Part shown: positions 35,395-43,923 of the stretch, piece by piece | How positions within the stretch are numbered: position 1 is the stretch's first letter | Layout of the letters: each line of letters opens with the position of its first letter | Assembly: GCF_036330325.1 (NCBI RefSeq) | Contig: NZ_JAZDRO010000002.1 | Span: 1 to 64,000 of the forward strand | Reading direction: 5' to 3' | Source: Hyphobacterium marinum | GTDB taxonomy: Bacteria; Pseudomonadota; Alphaproteobacteria; Caulobacterales; Maricaulaceae | Length of the DNA: 64,000 bases | Position numbers and translations under genes: made by a program | Notes under the pieces: generated by a model | What the model was told of the DNA's origin: nothing | Seen by the model: the letters and a program-made list of their open reading frames with translations, nothing else | Database searches by the model: none

Positions 35395-35919
35395 TCAGGA
35401 TGCGCCCGCGTCAAGCGCGCGGGCATAGCGGCGAATGATGAGCCGGTCGCTGAGGCGAATCCACAGGGCCGCCAGGCCGCAGATCGCCAGCGATGCGGCA
35501 ACAACCGCCCACCAGAAGGTCGCCATGCCGCCCCAGGCCACCGCGATCCGTGTCGCCAGCTGGGCAGCGCCCGCGGCGACGAGGCCCGCATACGACCAGG
35601 CCATGAATTTGTAGTGGCCGAAAACGAGGCCGGCACGTGTCTTCGGATCGCGCTCGAACCGGGCCCGCCAGATCATAACCATCCCGGCCGCGATCGAGAT
35701 CGCCGTGATGATGGAAAGGTAATGGAACGCCGACAGGCCGTTCTCTGCCATCGGGATCCCCGCTAGCACCAGCAGCACCATCGCGGCGGCGTAGACCCGC
35801 CCGACACTCCGGTGCCGGCCATCGCCCTTGGGACGCATCAGCACATAGGCTCCAGTGGCCAGCGCGATGACCGCTGCTGCGGTATGCATCCCGCCCCAGA
35901 CGCTGTTGATGATATCCAT
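35395..35919 (-). CDS. DUF2306-type integral membrane protein
   Basis: A 174-aa hydrophobic protein with four to five predicted helices. GGMHTAAAVIALATGAYVL, KGDGRHRSVGRVYA and GHYKFMAWSYAGL resemble proteins of the DUF2306 family; the biochemical role is unknown. I chose the ATG at 35919 with TGGAGT seven bases upstream; the frame opens at a TTG at 35937. An AT-rich inverted repeat 21-37 bases upstream of the start may be an operator. It ends 16 bases from rnpB. Confidence 0.7.
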   Translation of the reverse strand: MDIINSVWGGMHTAAAVIALATGAYVLMRPKGDGRHRSVGRVYAAAMVLLVLAGIPMAENGLSAFHYLSIITAISIAAGMVMIWRARFERDPKTRAGLVFGHYKFMAWSYAGLVAAGAAQLATRIAVAWGGMATFWWAVVAASLAICGLAALWIRLSDRLIIRRYARALDAGAS

Positions 35920-35939
35920 GCCGATACTCCATACCAATT

Positions 35940-35956
35940 ACTTTGCTTTATAAAGT
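35940..35956 (-). promoter_or_regulatory. AT-rich inverted repeat upstream of the DUF2306 gene
   Basis: ACTTTGCTTTATAAAGT has ACTTT/AAAGT arms and an inner CTTTATAAAG palindrome. It lies just upstream of the start codon where a promoter or operator would be expected, and its composition stands out from the GC-rich surroundings. No regulator gene lies next to it. Confidence 0.4.
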
Positions 35957-36000
35957 TATAGGAATTGGGCCGGGAGTCAAAGGGCAAGCGTTTGAACTTT

Positions 36001-36430
36001 TGTGCGTCACAACAGGGCGTCAGTCCCTGTTGTCCATGGATGCCAGGGACGAAGCCCGGGCATGACGAGATGGAGTCCGTCGTAGAAAATTGTCATCCCG
36101 GCTGACCCGGAGGGGCAAGCCGGGACCTGGAACGGCGAGTGCCCGGTCTTCAGATCCCGGATCGCTGAGCGTCCGGGATAGTTCGTTCAGCGAAGCGACC
36201 TGAACTCTATGAATTCGGCCATTGGACTTGATCCATGGGCCCAGATTTTGCCCTGGAAAGCTTTCTCCGGGTTTCCTGCGGAAGCAGGAACACAGGCGGA
36301 CATATCTGGATTCGAGCTTTCGCCGGGACCGTGGAAATCCGACTGATGAGAACGACTGGGTCCTTGGATCAAGTCCAAGGACCGAAAGGAAAGAAGAGCG
36401 CTTCCCCGGCGAAAGCCGGGGTCCAGGACC
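36001..36430. repeat. Repeat-rich intergenic stretch (several hairpin families)
   Basis: No gene is seen in this stretch. Perfect hairpins include TCCCGGCT/AGCCGGGA (36096-36125), ATCCCGGA/TCCGGGAT (36154-36179), GGTCCTTGG/CCAAGGACC (36359-36383) and CCCCGGC-GAAA-GCCGGGG near 36404. The second shares its core with hairpins at 2486-2511 and 2758-2781. They look like dispersed intergenic repeats. Confidence 0.7.
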
Positions 36431-36432
36431 GC

Positions 36433-37110
36433 CTAGCGGGAAAGCACCGCCACGGCGTGGACGAGCCGCGCCGTTTCCTCGTCCACCTGCCCATCGACAC
36501 GGGACGGGCGGAAGCGGCGCTGGAAAGCGGATACGGCATCTGCCAACGGCAGGCCGGTGTCGTACCCTATCGCGTCGAGATCGGCGGCTGGGTCGGGCGA
36601 TACGTCGCCGCTGCCCTCGGGCCAGATCGCACAGCCCGCATCGGCAAGCCGTTTCCAGGGAAATTTCTCGCCCGGGTCCTGCTTGCGGTCCGGGGCGAAA
36701 TCGGAATGACCGATAACGTTCTTCGCCGGAATGGCGTGGCGGGCGAGAATCTCGCGAACGAGCGCGATGACTGCCTCGATCTGGACGTCGGGAAAGTCCG
36801 GCAAGCCGAAATCATGGCCGCCATTGACGATCTCGATGCCGATGGAGGCCGAATTCATGTCGGTGATGCCCGCCCAACACCCCTTTCCGGCGTGCCAGGC
36901 GCGCTTGTCGTCGGAGACCAACCGGAAGATCCGGCCGTCTTCCTCCACCATGTAATGGGCGCTGACCTTGGCTTCGGCATCGCACAGGCGCGCGAGCGCG
37001 GCCGCGCCGGTTTCCATGCCGGTATAGTGCAGCATGATGTGGCTGACCGGGCCAGCCCGGTCGTTGAAATTCGGCGAAGGCGAGTCGATGGCGTCCACGC
37101 GCGCAGTCAT
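36433..37110 (-). CDS. N-acetylmuramoyl-L-alanine amidase, AmiD type (Amidase_2)
   Basis: Cleaves the MurNAc-L-Ala bond of muropeptides; 225 aa. Zinc-site motifs of the Amidase_2 (PGRP-like) fold are visible: HIMLHYTGM, SAHYMVEEDGRIFRLV, GIEIVNGGHDFG and VIGHSDFAPDRKQDPGEKFPW (read in segments). The C-terminal 60 residues (AVSAFQRRFRPSRVDGQVDEET) form a peptidoglycan-binding domain. No signal peptide is clear, so cytosolic recycling or an unusual export route are both possible. The ATG at 37110 is chosen over a TTG at 37134; neither has a strong SD. Confidence 0.87.
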   Translation of the reverse strand: MTARVDAIDSPSPNFNDRAGPVSHIMLHYTGMETGAAALARLCDAEAKVSAHYMVEEDGRIFRLVSDDKRAWHAGKGCWAGITDMNSASIGIEIVNGGHDFGLPDFPDVQIEAVIALVREILARHAIPAKNVIGHSDFAPDRKQDPGEKFPWKRLADAGCAIWPEGSGDVSPDPAADLDAIGYDTGLPLADAVSAFQRRFRPSRVDGQVDEETARLVHAVAVLSR

Positions 37111-37149
37111 GCGCACCAGGCGCAGCACACGCAAGTCAAACTCAAGGAT

Positions 37150-37449
37150 TTAGTGTTGCGGTCGGCCTGCCGTCTCGACGGTCCAGCCATCGGGACCCCG
37201 GCGTGCGACCAGCAGGGTCGGGTCGCCGGAGCCACCCTTCTTCGGGCCGCGAATCTTACGCCAGAGCCACCACGCCCCGACGGCGAGCAGCGCCACCCCA
37301 ATGACGGCGACCGCCGCAGCGGTCAGCACGGCAGCGAGGAAGAAGACGAGCCCGGCAAAGGCGATCGCGAATACCGCAGCGATCACGCCGCGCACAATCC
37401 GCCCGAAGCGGGCTGTCAGATCGGTCTGGTTTGTCCGGTCATCATCCAT
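37150..37449 (-). CDS. Small membrane protein, function unknown
   Basis: A 99-aa protein with a short acidic N-terminus, two closely spaced membrane segments (about residues 20-60) and a Lys/Gly-rich cytoplasmic tail. The ATG at 37449 has GGAG upstream; an earlier in-frame start would lie in poor sequence. It sits between the J-domain gene and the amidase on the same strand and may share their transcript. I recognise no domain. Confidence 0.6.
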   Translation of the reverse strand: MDDDRTNQTDLTARFGRIVRGVIAAVFAIAFAGLVFFLAAVLTAAAVAVIGVALLAVGAWWLWRKIRGPKKGGSGDPTLLVARRGPDGWTVETAGRPQH

Positions 37450-37512
37450 GACGGGTTCACTCCATTTCGCCCCTCGCGACCGCATACAATGTCGGGGCCA
37501 CACAGGCGAACG

Positions 37513-38211
37513 TCAACGGGACTCGCCGGATCGTGATCCCCTGTCGGCCCGAATTTGGGCGTAAGCGGCATTAATCGCTGCCATTTTGGCATCGGCCAGA
37601 CGCTGCAGTTGTGCCGGTGCACCGCGCGCAACCAGGGCATCGGGGTGATTCTGTGCCGCGATACGGCGATAGGCGCGCTTCAGCCCATCATCGGAAATGT
37701 CGGGATCGATACCGAGGATGACATAAGGGTCGTCATCAGGCGCGCCGATATGAGCCATGCGAATGCGCCGGAATTCACGCTCTGAAAAGCCGAAAATCTC
37801 CGAGACGGCTTCGAGATAGGACATCTCGCTGGCTGTCACCGCCCCGTCGGCCTTAGCAATGTGAAAGAGGCCGTCGAGCACGTCTTCCAGCACCGCCGGG
37901 TTGGCCCGGAAGCGGCGCGCGAGCCGGCGCGCATAACCGTCAAACCCGAGCGTCGTCTGCTGGGCGAGATCAAAGGCCTGAGCGATGGCGATCTTGCCGT
38001 CAGGCGGCGCGCGAAACACTTGCTGGAAGGCCGAGACCTCGCTGTCGGTCACGATACCGTCAGCCTTCGCCATTTTGGCACCGAGCCCGATCAGCGCCAT
38101 GGCGAAATCCGCGTCATCGACGCGGTGTCCCGGTCCGCAATCCTCGCCTTCGCAATCGAAGGGGTCGGACGGGCCGGAAATGAAGTCGGTCAGCTTGCGC
38201 CAGATGGACAT
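37513..38211 (-). CDS. TerB-like and J-domain protein, DjlA type
   Basis: A 232-aa protein. Residues about 30-145 form a TerB-like helical domain with paired segments ALIGLGAKMAKADGIVTDSE and GLFHIAKADGAVTASE (each giving a D-x-x-V-T metal-binding-like turn). The C-terminal J domain has DPYVILGI and the essential HPD in AQNHPDALVARGAP. DnaJ-like DjlA normally has an N-terminal membrane helix, which is absent here, so a soluble co-chaperone of DnaK is likely. The start ATG at 38211 was taken because the domain begins right after it; the longer frame is antisense to the next gene. Confidence 0.85.
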   Translation of the reverse strand: MSIWRKLTDFISGPSDPFDCEGEDCGPGHRVDDADFAMALIGLGAKMAKADGIVTDSEVSAFQQVFRAPPDGKIAIAQAFDLAQQTTLGFDGYARRLARRFRANPAVLEDVLDGLFHIAKADGAVTASEMSYLEAVSEIFGFSEREFRRIRMAHIGAPDDDPYVILGIDPDISDDGLKRAYRRIAAQNHPDALVARGAPAQLQRLADAKMAAINAAYAQIRADRGSRSGESR

Positions 38212-38262
38212 GAGGCTAGTCTCCGCGGCCCATGTAGCGCCTGAAAGGGGCAAGCGCGAGTC

Positions 38263-41200
38263 GTGAGCGGAGATTGGGAATTCTGGATCGATCGGGGAGG
38301 CACGTTTACCGACGTGATCGCCCGTGCGCCGGACGGCCGTGTCACGGCGAAAAAGCTGCTGTCGGAAAGCCCGGACTATGCCGACGCAGCCTCGGAAGGC
38401 ATCCGCCGCTTCCTGGACCTGAAGCCCGGCGAGCCGATCCCGGCAGAGCGGATTGCGGCGGTGAAGATGGGCACAACAGTCGCGACCAACGCGCTGCTGG
38501 AGCGCAAGGGCGAAAAGACCCTCTTCGCGGTTACAGAAGGCTTTGCAGACCTGCTGGTCATCGGGGATCAGACCCGGCCCGATATCTTCGCGATGAAGAT
38601 CGACCGGCCCGCGCCGCTGCACCACCGCGTGCTGGAGATCGACGAACGGCTCGACGCGTCGGGCAGCGTTGTCCGTCCACTCGATGAGAACGCCGCGCGT
38701 GCGGGGTTTGCAGACGCCCGCAAGGACGGCTGCGCCACCATCGCTATCGCTCTGATGCATGCCTATGCCAACCCGGCGCATGAACAGCGCCTCGCCGCAC
38801 TGGCACGCGACGCCGGGTTTGAGACGATCATCCTCTCCAGTGTCGCCAGCCCGCTGGTGAAGATCGTGCCACGTGCCTCCACAACGGTCCTCGACGCCTA
38901 TTTGACGCCGGTTCTGAAGGACTATGCCGGGCGTGTGGCGGCGCGACTCGATGGCGCGCCGCTCTACTTCATGCAGTCGTCCGGAGGCCTCGCCTCGGCC
39001 GATCAGTTCGCTGCGCGCGACGCCGTCCTGTCCGGCCCGGCGGGCGGCGTGGTCGGCATGGCCCGCACCGCTGCCACCGCGGGCCACCCGAAAGTCATCG
39101 GCTTTGACATGGGCGGCACGTCCACCGACGTCTCGCGCTTTGATGGCGAACAGTATGAACGGGTCAGTGAAGCGCGGATCGCAGGCCAGCGCCTGCGCGC
39201 CCCGATGATGGCGGTCCATACGGTTGCTGCGGGCGGTGGGTCGATCCTCAGCTTTGATGGTGAACGCGCCCGCGTCGGCCCGGACAGTGCCGGCGCGATG
39301 CCCGGCCCGGCGGGCTATGGCCGGGGCGGCCCGGCCGCGGTGACCGACGCCAACATCGTGCTCGGGCGGATTCAACCGGACGGCTTCCCCAAGGTCTTCG
39401 GCACGGACGGACAATCGCCCCTCGATGCGGACGCCAGCCGGAAGGCACTCGCGTCGCTAGCCGGAGACATGGGGCTTGATAGCGCGGAAGCGGCAGCCGA
39501 AGGGTTCCTCGCTGTCGCCATCGAGAACATGGCCCAGGCCATCAAGCACATCTCGACCAGCCAAGGCGTGGATCCGGGACAATATGCCTTGTCTGCCTTC
39601 GGAGGAGCCGGTGGACAACATGGCTGCCGGGTTGCCGAGGCGCTCGGCTTGAAGACCGTGCTGCTGCACCCGATGGCGGGGCTCTTGTCCGCGCTCGGGA
39701 TCGGCCTCGCTGAACTGCGCGAAACGCGGGAGGCCGCGGTCGAACTGGCCTTTGGTGAGGACAACGCGGACGCTGTGCGGACGCTTGACCGACTGGAACG
39801 TGAAGCGCGCACTTCACTCACGGCGCAGGGCATTGCGGACACCGATATCCGCGTGCGGCGCGAATACCGGCTGAAGGTTGACGGTTCGGATACCGCCTTG
39901 CCCGTCGCCGAACAGGAACCGTCAGCGATGCGTGAGGCTTTCCAGGCCGCGCATGAACAACTCTTCGGCTTTCGCCCCGAGAGTGCGCGGATCATCGTTG
40001 AATCCGTCGCGGCCGAAGCGGTAGCCGACCCGCCGGGCGCGGGGAACTGGCATCTCGATCTGCCAACCCGCGAAGGTGATCCGCAGCCGGTGTCTCAGGC
40101 GCGCGTGTTCGATAAAGGTCAGTGGCGCGAGACGCCGGTCTACCGGCTCGAGGATTTCGGAACTGGCGCGAGTACGGTCGGTCCGGCGATCATTCTCGAA
40201 CCGAATTCCACCATAGTCGTGGAACACGGGTGGCATGCGAAACGCCTGCCCTGCGGGACGCTGGAACTGACCCGGCAAAGCACCGGGCCTACTGAGGCGA
40301 CGACGACCGAGGCCGACCCGATCCGGCTGGAGCTTTTCAACAAGCGTTTCATGGCGGTGGCCGAACAGATGGGCGCGGCGCTGGAACGCACCGCGCATTC
40401 GGTCAATATCAAGGAGCGGCTCGATTTTTCCTGCGCGGTTTTTGACGCCGAGGGCGGACTGGTCGCCAATGCGCCGCACATGCCGGTCCACCTGGGCTCG
40501 ATGTCGGCAAGCGTGCGCTCGGCGGCGGCGGCCAACCCCGATCTGGGCCCCGGTGACGCGGTGGCGGTCAATGCCCCCTATGACGGCGGGACCCACCTGC
40601 CGGACATCACCATCGTAACGCCCGTCCATGACAGCGCGGGCGAGCGCCTCTTCTATGTCGCCGCGCGCGGTCACCATGCGGATGTTGGCGGCATTGCGCC
40701 CGGCTCGATGCCGCCGTTTTCGAAAACCATCGACGAGGAAGGCGTCCTCTTCCGCAACATCAAGGTGCTGGAGAACGGCCGCTTTCTCGATACCGAGGTT
40801 CGTGCGGTCTTGAATTCGGGACGCTGGCCGGCCCGCAACCCGGACCAGAATGTCGCCGACATGAAGGCCCAGCTCGCTGCCTGCGCGCGCGGGGCGGCGG
40901 AGCTGAAACGCATGGTCGCCGATCACGGGCTGGATGTCGTGCGCGCTTATATGGGCCATGTCCAGGACAATGCCGAACGCGCCGTGCGCCGGGTAATCGA
41001 CGCGCTGGAGGATGGTGAGGCCGAGGTCCGGATCGATGATGGCGCCGCGGTGAAGGTCGCAATCCGCGTGGATCGGGACACAAGGTCCGCGACCGTCGAT
41101 TTCACCGGGACCAATGCCCAGCGGGACAGCAATTTCAACGCACCGTCGAGCGTGGCCCGCGCCGCCGTCCTCTATGTTTTCCGCTGCCTCGTCGGCGGGG

Positions 41201-41853
41201 ACATCCCACTCAATGAAGGTTGCCTCAAACCCATCGACCTCGTGATCCCGGAGGGATGTTTCCTCAATCCGGTGCCGCCCGCAGCCGTAGTCGCGGGCAA
41301 TGTGGAAACCAGCCAGCTGGTTGTCGATGCGCTGTTCGCCGCGACCGGCCGGATGGCCCCGGCACAGGGCACGATGAATAATCTGACCTTCGGCAATGCG
41401 CGTCACCAGTATTACGAGACGATCTGCGGCGGATCGGGCGCGGGCGTCGATGCGGAGGGCCACGGTTTTGCCGGCCTCTCGGCAATCCACACCCATATGA
41501 CGAATTCGCGCATGACCGACCCGGAAGTGCTCGAGCGCCGCTTCCCGGTCCGGCTGGACCATCACCGTGTGCGGCAGGAATCCGGCGGTGCGGGACGATG
41601 GCCGGGAGGGGATGGGGCAACGCGGCGGATGACTTTCCTCGAACCCATGACGGTCTCGCTCCTGTCCTCGCGCAGGCAGGAAGTCCCGTTTGGCCTTGAT
41701 GGCGGCGGTGACGCCCAGTCCGGCCAGCAGCGGCGGATCGGTGCTGACGGGATGGTTGAAGACCTCCCCGGCCTGTTCTCGATTGAAGTCGAGGCGGGCG
41801 ACGCCATCGAAATCGAGACTCCCGGGGGTGGCGGGTTCGGGCGCGCCTCTTAG
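38263..41853 (+). CDS. Fused HyuA-HyuB enzyme (5-oxoprolinase/hydantoinase type)
   Basis: A 1196-aa ATP-dependent amidohydrolase. The N-terminal half is HyuA-like with an actin-fold ATPase (WIDRGGTFTDVIA at residue 7, VKMGTTVATNALLERKG near 68, GFDMGGTSTDVSRFDG near 283). The C-terminal half is HyuB-like (SVNIKERLDFSCAVFD near 709, and SGAGVDAEGHGFAGL near 1059). Fusion of both halves and the overall length match 5-oxoprolinases of the glutathione cycle more than two-subunit hydantoinases. It starts at a GTG at 38263, preceded by AAAGGGG. It is divergent from the J-domain gene. Confidence 0.88.
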   Translation: MSGDWEFWIDRGGTFTDVIARAPDGRVTAKKLLSESPDYADAASEGIRRFLDLKPGEPIPAERIAAVKMGTTVATNALLERKGEKTLFAVTEGFADLLVIGDQTRPDIFAMKIDRPAPLHHRVLEIDERLDASGSVVRPLDENAARAGFADARKDGCATIAIALMHAYANPAHEQRLAALARDAGFETIILSSVASPLVKIVPRASTTVLDAYLTPVLKDYAGRVAARLDGAPLYFMQSSGGLASADQFAARDAVLSGPAGGVVGMARTAATAGHPKVIGFDMGGTSTDVSRFDGEQYERVSEARIAGQRLRAPMMAVHTVAAGGGSILSFDGERARVGPDSAGAMPGPAGYGRGGPAAVTDANIVLGRIQPDGFPKVFGTDGQSPLDADASRKALASLAGDMGLDSAEAAAEGFLAVAIENMAQAIKHISTSQGVDPGQYALSAFGGAGGQHGCRVAEALGLKTVLLHPMAGLLSALGIGLAELRETREAAVELAFGEDNADAVRTLDRLEREARTSLTAQGIADTDIRVRREYRLKVDGSDTALPVAEQEPSAMREAFQAAHEQLFGFRPESARIIVESVAAEAVADPPGAGNWHLDLPTREGDPQPVSQARVFDKGQWRETPVYRLEDFGTGASTVGPAIILEPNSTIVVEHGWHAKRLPCGTLELTRQSTGPTEATTTEADPIRLELFNKRFMAVAEQMGAALERTAHSVNIKERLDFSCAVFDAEGGLVANAPHMPVHLGSMSASVRSAAAANPDLGPGDAVAVNAPYDGGTHLPDITIVTPVHDSAGERLFYVAARGHHADVGGIAPGSMPPFSKTIDEEGVLFRNIKVLENGRFLDTEVRAVLNSGRWPARNPDQNVADMKAQLAACARGAAELKRMVADHGLDVVRAYMGHVQDNAERAVRRVIDALEDGEAEVRIDDGAAVKVAIRVDRDTRSATVDFTGTNAQRDSNFNAPSSVARAAVLYVFRCLVGGDIPLNEGCLKPIDLVIPEGCFLNPVPPAAVVAGNVETSQLVVDALFAATGRMAPAQGTMNNLTFGNARHQYYETICGGSGAGVDAEGHGFAGLSAIHTHMTNSRMTDPEVLERRFPVRLDHHRVRQESGGAGRWPGGDGATRRMTFLEPMTVSLLSSRRQEVPFGLDGGGDAQSGQQRRIGADGMVEDLPGLFSIEVEAGDAIEIETPGGGGFGRAS

Positions 41854-41888
41854 GGCGAATTGGGTGGACGTCCAGCACCTAACCCCCA

Positions 41889-41908
41889 GAATTAATGATG
41901 TTTAATTC
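41889..41908. promoter_or_regulatory. AT-rich inverted repeat between oxoprolinase and fasciclin genes
   Basis: GAATTAA (41889-41895) and TTAATTC (41902-41908) form a perfect inverted repeat with a six-base spacer. It sits 36 bases past the oxoprolinase stop and 125 bases before the FAS1 start. It could be an operator for the downstream gene or an mRNA end structure. The spacing between its TTAA units is six, not the seven of a CtrA box. Confidence 0.4.
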
Positions 41909-42032
41909 TCAAATCCGGTTTGCGGGCAGGTCCGTACTGGCCCGGTGAGATCCCATGAGGGGGTCTCGCCCTCCCCCTGTCCGGTCCACCCTCCGGTGGC
42001 CCGGGCGACAGAAACGAAACAGGAGCGTACAC

Positions 42033-42560
42033 ATGCCCCGCCTTCTTGCCACCGCCGCTATCGCCGCTGCCCTCTCCGCCCCCGCCTTCGCCGGCGATTA
42101 CGTCAAGGACCATCATGGTTCATCGTCTCATGAGGCACCGATGCAGGCCGATATCGTGGATACCGCGGTTAATGCCGGATCGTTCAACACCCTGGTCGCA
42201 GCCGTTCAGGCCGCCGGTCTGGTCGAGACGCTGCGCGGCGATGGCCCCTTCACCGTCTTCGCCCCGACTGACGAAGCATTTGCCGCGCTCGGCGAAGACG
42301 CGATCAATGATCTGCTGCTGGAAGAAAACCGCGACCAGCTGATTGCGATCCTGACCTATCACGTTGTTCCGGGTGAGTATTTCGCGGCGGATCTGGCCGG
42401 TCAGTCGCTCTCCGTTGCCACGGTCAATGGCAACACGGTGGACATCGACGCGACCATGGGCGGTGTCATGGTTGATGGCGCTTCGGTCATTTCTGCGGAC
42501 GTCGATGCATCCAATGGCGTCATTCACGTCATCGATAGCGTGATCATGCCGGCGATGTAG
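42033..42560 (+). CDS. Secreted fasciclin (FAS1) domain protein
   Basis: A 175-aa protein with a cleavable signal peptide (MPRLLATAAIAAALSAPAFA). The rest is one FAS1 domain: AGSFNTLVAAVQAAGLVETL, the H1 box GPFTVFAPTDEAFAAL, then YHVVPGEYF and the H2 box NGVIHVIDSVIMP. Such proteins are usually involved in adhesion or periplasmic interactions. The ATG at 42033 has AGGAG at 42021-42025; extra upstream codons are rejected because the signal peptide begins at this Met. A strong terminator follows. Confidence 0.92.
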   Translation: MPRLLATAAIAAALSAPAFAGDYVKDHHGSSSHEAPMQADIVDTAVNAGSFNTLVAAVQAAGLVETLRGDGPFTVFAPTDEAFAALGEDAINDLLLEENRDQLIAILTYHVVPGEYFAADLAGQSLSVATVNGNTVDIDATMGGVMVDGASVISADVDASNGVIHVIDSVIMPAM

Positions 42561-42619
42561 AACCGGCCAGATCAAGTTCCGGGCCCCTTCCCCAGTCCCA
42601 GGCCCGGACCTCCGAACGG

Positions 42620-42656
42620 GCCGCCCGCGATCCCCAATCCGCGGGCGGCCTTTATT
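42620..42656 (+). terminator. Rho-independent terminator after the fasciclin gene
   Basis: GGCCGCCCGCG (42620-42630) and CGCGGGCGGCC (42641-42651) form a perfect 11-bp stem with a 10-base loop, followed by TTTATT. It marks the left edge of the AT-richer island. Confidence 0.9.
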
Positions 42657-42673
42657 GGAGTATATGTAATTAG

Positions 42674-42825
42674 CTGAACGGACGCGCCCGATTCGGTAAA
42701 ACTCGAGAAGCTATTGAGAAGTTGTTCGACGGCGTTGGTGTTCTATATGCCACGCATCAGGTCAATAGGATCGAAAAACACACGCCGAAGACTACCCCGC
42801 ACTCGTCGAACTCGCCGCCATCTAA
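42674..42825 (+). pseudogene. Frameshifted C-terminal coding remnant
   Basis: One frame reads GRARFGKTREAIEKLF from 42674 and continues through LYATHQVNRIEK. Near 42776-42782 the sequence contains CACAC; treating one CA as an insertion restores a frame that runs HAEDYPALVELAAI and stops at TAA 42823-42825, directly before an ATG at 42826. The codon use in the last part is GC-rich, like the host. I infer the 3' end of a lost gene; the family is not recognised. Chance is possible at this length. Confidence 0.35.
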
Positions 42826-42867
42826 ATGTGGCTTCGGTTTTATGAATCGGTGTCCTACTGTTTGGTG

Positions 42868-43923
42868 ATGAAGCAAGTCATAGCTCCCCCCGCGCTATTC
42901 GATGTCTCTGAATGGTCCGCTGATGACGAGTTTGCGGTTTATCCTGAGGGGTCTCGTGCAAAGTCTGCGCTAATCAGCCCGCCAAACCCACTTTCCGAAT
43001 TGATTATTCCCGAGCACCGATATCTTTTCAAAAAATCCCGCTCATCATTTCCCGTTCAGTTCTGGGGGGAGGTGGTTGCCTTTGAAATTGGTAAGCTTAT
43101 GGGCGTTGACGTGCCACCAGCCTACCCGGCTATAAACCACAAAACTGGGTCTGAAGGTGCACTTATACAATGGTTTTATGGGCCAAATCTGCGTCATGAT
43201 TTTCCGACCAGCGATCGGTCGGGTGAGAGCGACAATTTGTGGAAAAGGCTCTACAGATCAGTGTTTGGCAACCCCCCAAAGGAAGTTTACGAAGAAATTC
43301 GCTACATTTCTGGCGACCAGTATATGATTAAAATCAATAAGGATTATGACCTTGATAAAGGAAAAGACCACAACATTAGAGATATATTTTTATTGACCCA
43401 ATTGCTGGAGCGAAGTTTTAATTTGGTGGATGGGTACTGCCACTGGATGAAAGTCTTAGTGTTTGACGCTCTGATTGGGAATGTTGACCGTCATCAATCG
43501 AATTGGGGGGTATTATGGAAAGGGATGGACCCCGAAGTAGCTACGGCGAAGTTTTCCCCGGCCTTCGATAATGGAACGGCGCTCGTGTATGAGTATGGTG
43601 ACGAGCGTTTAGGAAAATTCGACGATGCAACTTTTCGGGCACGTTATATTGATCGGGGCCGTCACCAAATGAAGCTCAACCGTCAAGATAACGAGCGAGC
43701 TGGGCACATCCAGATGATTGAGCACCTTCTCAGAAGCGATCCCAAGCTTGCGGAATGTGTACGGGGTGTCATTAACTTTTCCATGAGCGAATTAGCCACA
43801 AATCTATCACTTTTATGCTCGATAGAGACACCGACGCCGTTCTCTGAAAAGCGGTGTGCCGTCATCCTTTCGTTGGTTGGCGAAAGGCGTGACAGGATAC
43901 AGAAATTGGTGACGTCGATATGA
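42868..43923 (+). CDS. HipA-like kinase, first gene of a HipA/HIRAN pair
   Basis: A 351-aa protein (365 if the ATG at 42826 is used). It shows a HipA-type Ser/Thr kinase fold: YLFKKSRSS, GEVVAFEIGKLMGVDVPPAYPA, the catalytic loop LIGNVDRHQSNWG with Asp207, and the metal-binding FSPAFDNGTALVYE with Asp234. All core acidic residues appear present. The separate HipA N1 region is absent, as in stand-alone HipA-like kinases. AT-rich codon use (many AAA, TTT, ATT) unlike all neighbours suggests transfer. No HipB-type DNA-binding antitoxin is adjacent. Neither start has a good SD; 42868 is preferred because recognisable sequence begins there. Its stop overlaps the next ATG (ATGA). Confidence 0.78.
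   Translation: MKQVIAPPALFDVSEWSADDEFAVYPEGSRAKSALISPPNPLSELIIPEHRYLFKKSRSSFPVQFWGEVVAFEIGKLMGVDVPPAYPAINHKTGSEGALIQWFYGPNLRHDFPTSDRSGESDNLWKRLYRSVFGNPPKEVYEEIRYISGDQYMIKINKDYDLDKGKDHNIRDIFLLTQLLERSFNLVDGYCHWMKVLVFDALIGNVDRHQSNWGVLWKGMDPEVATAKFSPAFDNGTALVYEYGDERLGKFDDATFRARYIDRGRHQMKLNRQDNERAGHIQMIEHLLRSDPKLAECVRGVINFSMSELATNLSLLCSIETPTPFSEKRCAVILSLVGERRDRIQKLVTSI

Noticed and set aside
41892..41905. CtrA box upstream of the fasciclin gene
   Set aside because: The two TTAA units are six bases apart, not seven, and belong to a larger inverted repeat.
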